From contig NZ_JBHRSZ010000004.1 in assembly GCF_042646085.1 (NCBI RefSeq), forward strand, positions 310,001 to 374,000: a DNA stretch of 64,000 bases, read 5' to 3'. The notes under the pieces are model-generated. The model was not told the DNA's origin. It worked only from the letters and a program-made list of their open reading frames with translations, and did not search any database. Origin of the DNA: Litoribrevibacter euphylliae (GTDB taxonomy: Bacteria > Pseudomonadota > Gammaproteobacteria > Pseudomonadales > Litoribrevibacteraceae). Both the position numbers and the translations under genes were made by a program. Every line of letters begins with the position of its first letter. Positions within the stretch are counted from its first letter, which is position 1. Shown piece by piece: positions 62,384 to 64,000 of the stretch.

Positions 62384-63391
62384 TTAATGTTGCTTTCTAA
62401 AGGTTCCCGGGTTCACATCCGTCCATCGCTTAAATGCTTTGTAAAAGGCACTGTTATCTGTAAAACCAAGCAAGTCGGTGATTTCATACAAAGGCACGGT
62501 GGTTTCTGAAAGATAGTGACGTGCTAAACGCTCCCGAACATCATCTAGAATTTTCTGGAAATTAGTGCCCTCATCAGAGAGCCGACGTTGCAGGCTTTTT
62601 TCGCTCATGTTTAGCGTTTTAGCAATTAAAGGTCGATGGAACGACTGGCTGTTGAGTCGCTGTTCGATCAGCAGCGCAACTTGCTGGCGAGTGCTGTTTT
62701 GCTGTTTGAGGGCGTTCAAGCGTTGTTGAGCGTGAATCTCATGCATCTGACAAAGTTCTTCATCGGCTTCTAACAAGGGTAATGTCAGGATTTCTTGATG
62801 CATCAAGATACCATCGAAGCTCTGATTGTAATTCGGTGTAACCTTAAACACCCTTTGATACTCTTCGTCACTTTGCGGTGCAGGGCGATTCAAAGAGACC
62901 TCACAGGGGCTGATTTCTTTACCTGTCGTCCAACGGGCAAATGCCAGCAATGCAGCGAAGACCGCATCAATTTGATGGTAATAAAAAGGCAAGGTATCCG
63001 GTTTTTGGTGATAGACCAGCCAGACGCCTTTTTTGCTGGGTAATTTCTGAAAAATACCGCCATCACTTATCAGCCGTTGATACTGATTCAATCGGTCTAA
63101 GGCATCGTTGAGCGTAGCGGAGTTCATTAGCGTATAGCCCACGATGTGAAAGGTTCCTGGGCGTACTTGTTCTCCGAAGTGCAGCCCAAAGAAAGGGTCG
63201 TTGGCGTTCTTGATACATGCGCCCCAAAGTCGAACGGTTTGATCCATCGAAAGTCGTCTGTTACCAGAGAATTCATCGGGATTCAGTTCGGCGTTTTTTA
63301 GAATCTGAACCTGTTTTTCCTGAGATTCACTGGTGAACTCCAAAATACTTTTTGCCCAGTTCAAAGATACTGTGATGTCGCCAGGTGTCAT
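62384..63391 (-). CDS. AraC-family regulator with arabinose-binding-like N-domain
   Basis: This 335-residue protein has an N-terminal ligand domain (about 15-200, LRQANAL-type motifs absent; FGLHFGEQVRPGTFHIVGYT present) as in OruR/ArgR-like AraC proteins. The double helix-turn-helix (about 240-330) contains LNMSEKSLQRRLSDEGTNFQ, LLGFTDNSAFYKAFKRWTDV, NPGTFRK. It is divergent from an FAD-dependent oxidoreductase, its probable target. Confidence 0.9.
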   Translation of the reverse strand: MTPGDITVSLNWAKSILEFTSESQEKQVQILKNAELNPDEFSGNRRLSMDQTVRLWGACIKNANDPFFGLHFGEQVRPGTFHIVGYTLMNSATLNDALDRLNQYQRLISDGGIFQKLPSKKGVWLVYHQKPDTLPFYYHQIDAVFAALLAFARWTTGKEISPCEVSLNRPAPQSDEEYQRVFKVTPNYNQSFDGILMHQEILTLPLLEADEELCQMHEIHAQQRLNALKQQNSTRQQVALLIEQRLNSQSFHRPLIAKTLNMSEKSLQRRLSDEGTNFQKILDDVRERLARHYLSETTVPLYEITDLLGFTDNSAFYKAFKRWTDVNPGTFRKQH

Positions 63392-63451
63392 GAGTGTAGC
63401 CTCTTTATTTTTATCCTGCTGTGTCCCATGTGTGTAGTAGGTGTCTTCTTA

Positions 63452-63464
63452 GGACAATATGTCC
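63452..63464. promoter_or_regulatory. Short inverted repeat in the AraC/oxidoreductase gap
   Basis: The 5-bp arms GGACA and TGTCC flank ATA. AraC sites are more often direct repeats, so assignment is tentative. Confidence 0.3.
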
Positions 63465-63549
63465 GACCTCGTTGATCAATGAGCATACCAAGCTGCCGAA
63501 CTAATCTACTGAACTGAATCAATAAAACACGTCTATACGAGGTGAAAAA

Positions 63550-64000
63550 ATGACCAGTAACTATTGCTGTGATTCGGTGATTATTGGCGGTGGCGTGGCG
63601 GGAATTACGGCCGCGATTGAATTGCTGGATGCCAATAAACAGGTGATGTTGTTAGATCGGGATACGGAAGCTAATTTCGGTGGTTTGGCTAAGGAATCTT
63701 TTGGCGGCATGTTCATGGTGAATACACCGGAGCAACGATGGACTGGCATTAAAGATTCACCCGAGTTGGCACTACAAGATTGGTTGCATTTCGCTGAGTT
63801 TGATGACGATGATTACTGGCCGCGCGCGTGGGCGGAGTGCTATGTCAACGAGTCGCTGGAGATGATTTACCATTGGCTGAAAGCTAGAGGAGTATCCTTC
63901 TTCCCGGTCGTCCATTGGGTGGAACGTGGTTTGTATTCACCGGGCAATTCGGTACCGCGTTTTCATATGGTTTGGGGCACCGGCTATGGATTAATTACTG
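63550..64000 (+). CDS. FAD-dependent oxidoreductase, 5' part (runs off window)
   Basis: The first 150 codons are visible, from ATG 63550 with GAGGTG upstream. The N-terminus has the FAD dinucleotide-binding loop SVIIGGGVAGITAAIELLDA, then GGLAKESFGGMFMVN and WLKARGVSFFPVVHW. This resembles the fumarate-reductase/KstD-type FAD-binding dehydrogenases. The catalytic part is beyond the window, so the substrate is unknown. It is divergent from the AraC gene. Confidence 0.85.
   Translation, partial: MTSNYCCDSVIIGGGVAGITAAIELLDANKQVMLLDRDTEANFGGLAKESFGGMFMVNTPEQRWTGIKDSPELALQDWLHFAEFDDDDYWPRAWAECYVNESLEMIYHWLKARGVSFFPVVHWVERGLYSPGNSVPRFHMVWGTGYGLIT

Overview
The window looks like a chromosomal segment of a marine-type gammaproteobacterium, probably of the Oceanospirillales/Pseudomonadales kind. 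The reasons are moderate GC, the order ccoNOQP-ccoGHIS-TauE-like-fnr, an ihfB-lapA-lapB-pyrF block, RhlB, RraA, EpmC and PpsR of gammaproteobacterial type, and many stand-alone periplasmic solute-binding proteins. The genus cannot be fixed from the sequence alone. I see no phage, transposase, integrase or CRISPR array.

Layout. 1-4.1 kb holds the 3' part of uup, a universal stress protein and a membrane protein plus ppnN. 4.1-14.3 kb, all on the minus strand, is the cbb3 oxidase locus: ccoN, ccoO, ccoQ, ccoP, a terminator, then ccoG, ccoH, ccoI, ccoS, a TauE/SafE-like protein with an unusual His/Met-rich tail, and fnr/anr. 14.4-31.2 kb is housekeeping and small accessory genes: hydrolase, Aer-like receptor, tusA, EamA and MATE transporters, epmC, rhlB, pdxB with an NAD-kinase-like gene, htpX, alaA and msrB. 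31.2-32.2 kb pairs a glutathione peroxidase with an OhrR-type regulator. 32.3-39.5 kb has two large hybrid histidine kinases flanking a perfectly duplicated tRNA-Glu/tRNA-Gly pair. 39.5-49.3 kb has ppsR and ppsA (divergent), rraA, a REC-GGDEF protein, ihfB-lapA-lapB-pyrF, a ComEA-like protein and a YjbF-like lipoprotein.

From 49.6 kb the content becomes more accessory: tRNA-Val/tRNA-Asp, a LysR/PACE efflux pair, an ECF sigma factor divergent from a TetR regulator, a metallo-beta-lactamase-fold protein divergent from another TetR, a stand-alone H-NOX gas sensor, four periplasmic solute-binding-like proteins without transporter genes, and a signal-peptidase-like protein whose general-base lysine is replaced. 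There is also a trpB interrupted by an in-frame TAA, an AraC regulator and the start of an FAD-dependent oxidoreductase.

Functional threads. One is respiration at low oxygen: the oxidase, its copper and haem assembly factors and an FNR-type regulator. A second is redox and peroxide defence: MsrB, Gpx, OhrR and a UspA-like protein. A third is control of gluconeogenesis by PpsR acting on PpsA. The last is a set of divergent regulator/target pairs, several with clear inverted repeats between them. The observations most worth a second look are the trpB nonsense codon, the orphan H-NOX, the signal-peptidase-like protein lacking its Lys, and the paired 16-bp palindromes at 52.3 kb.
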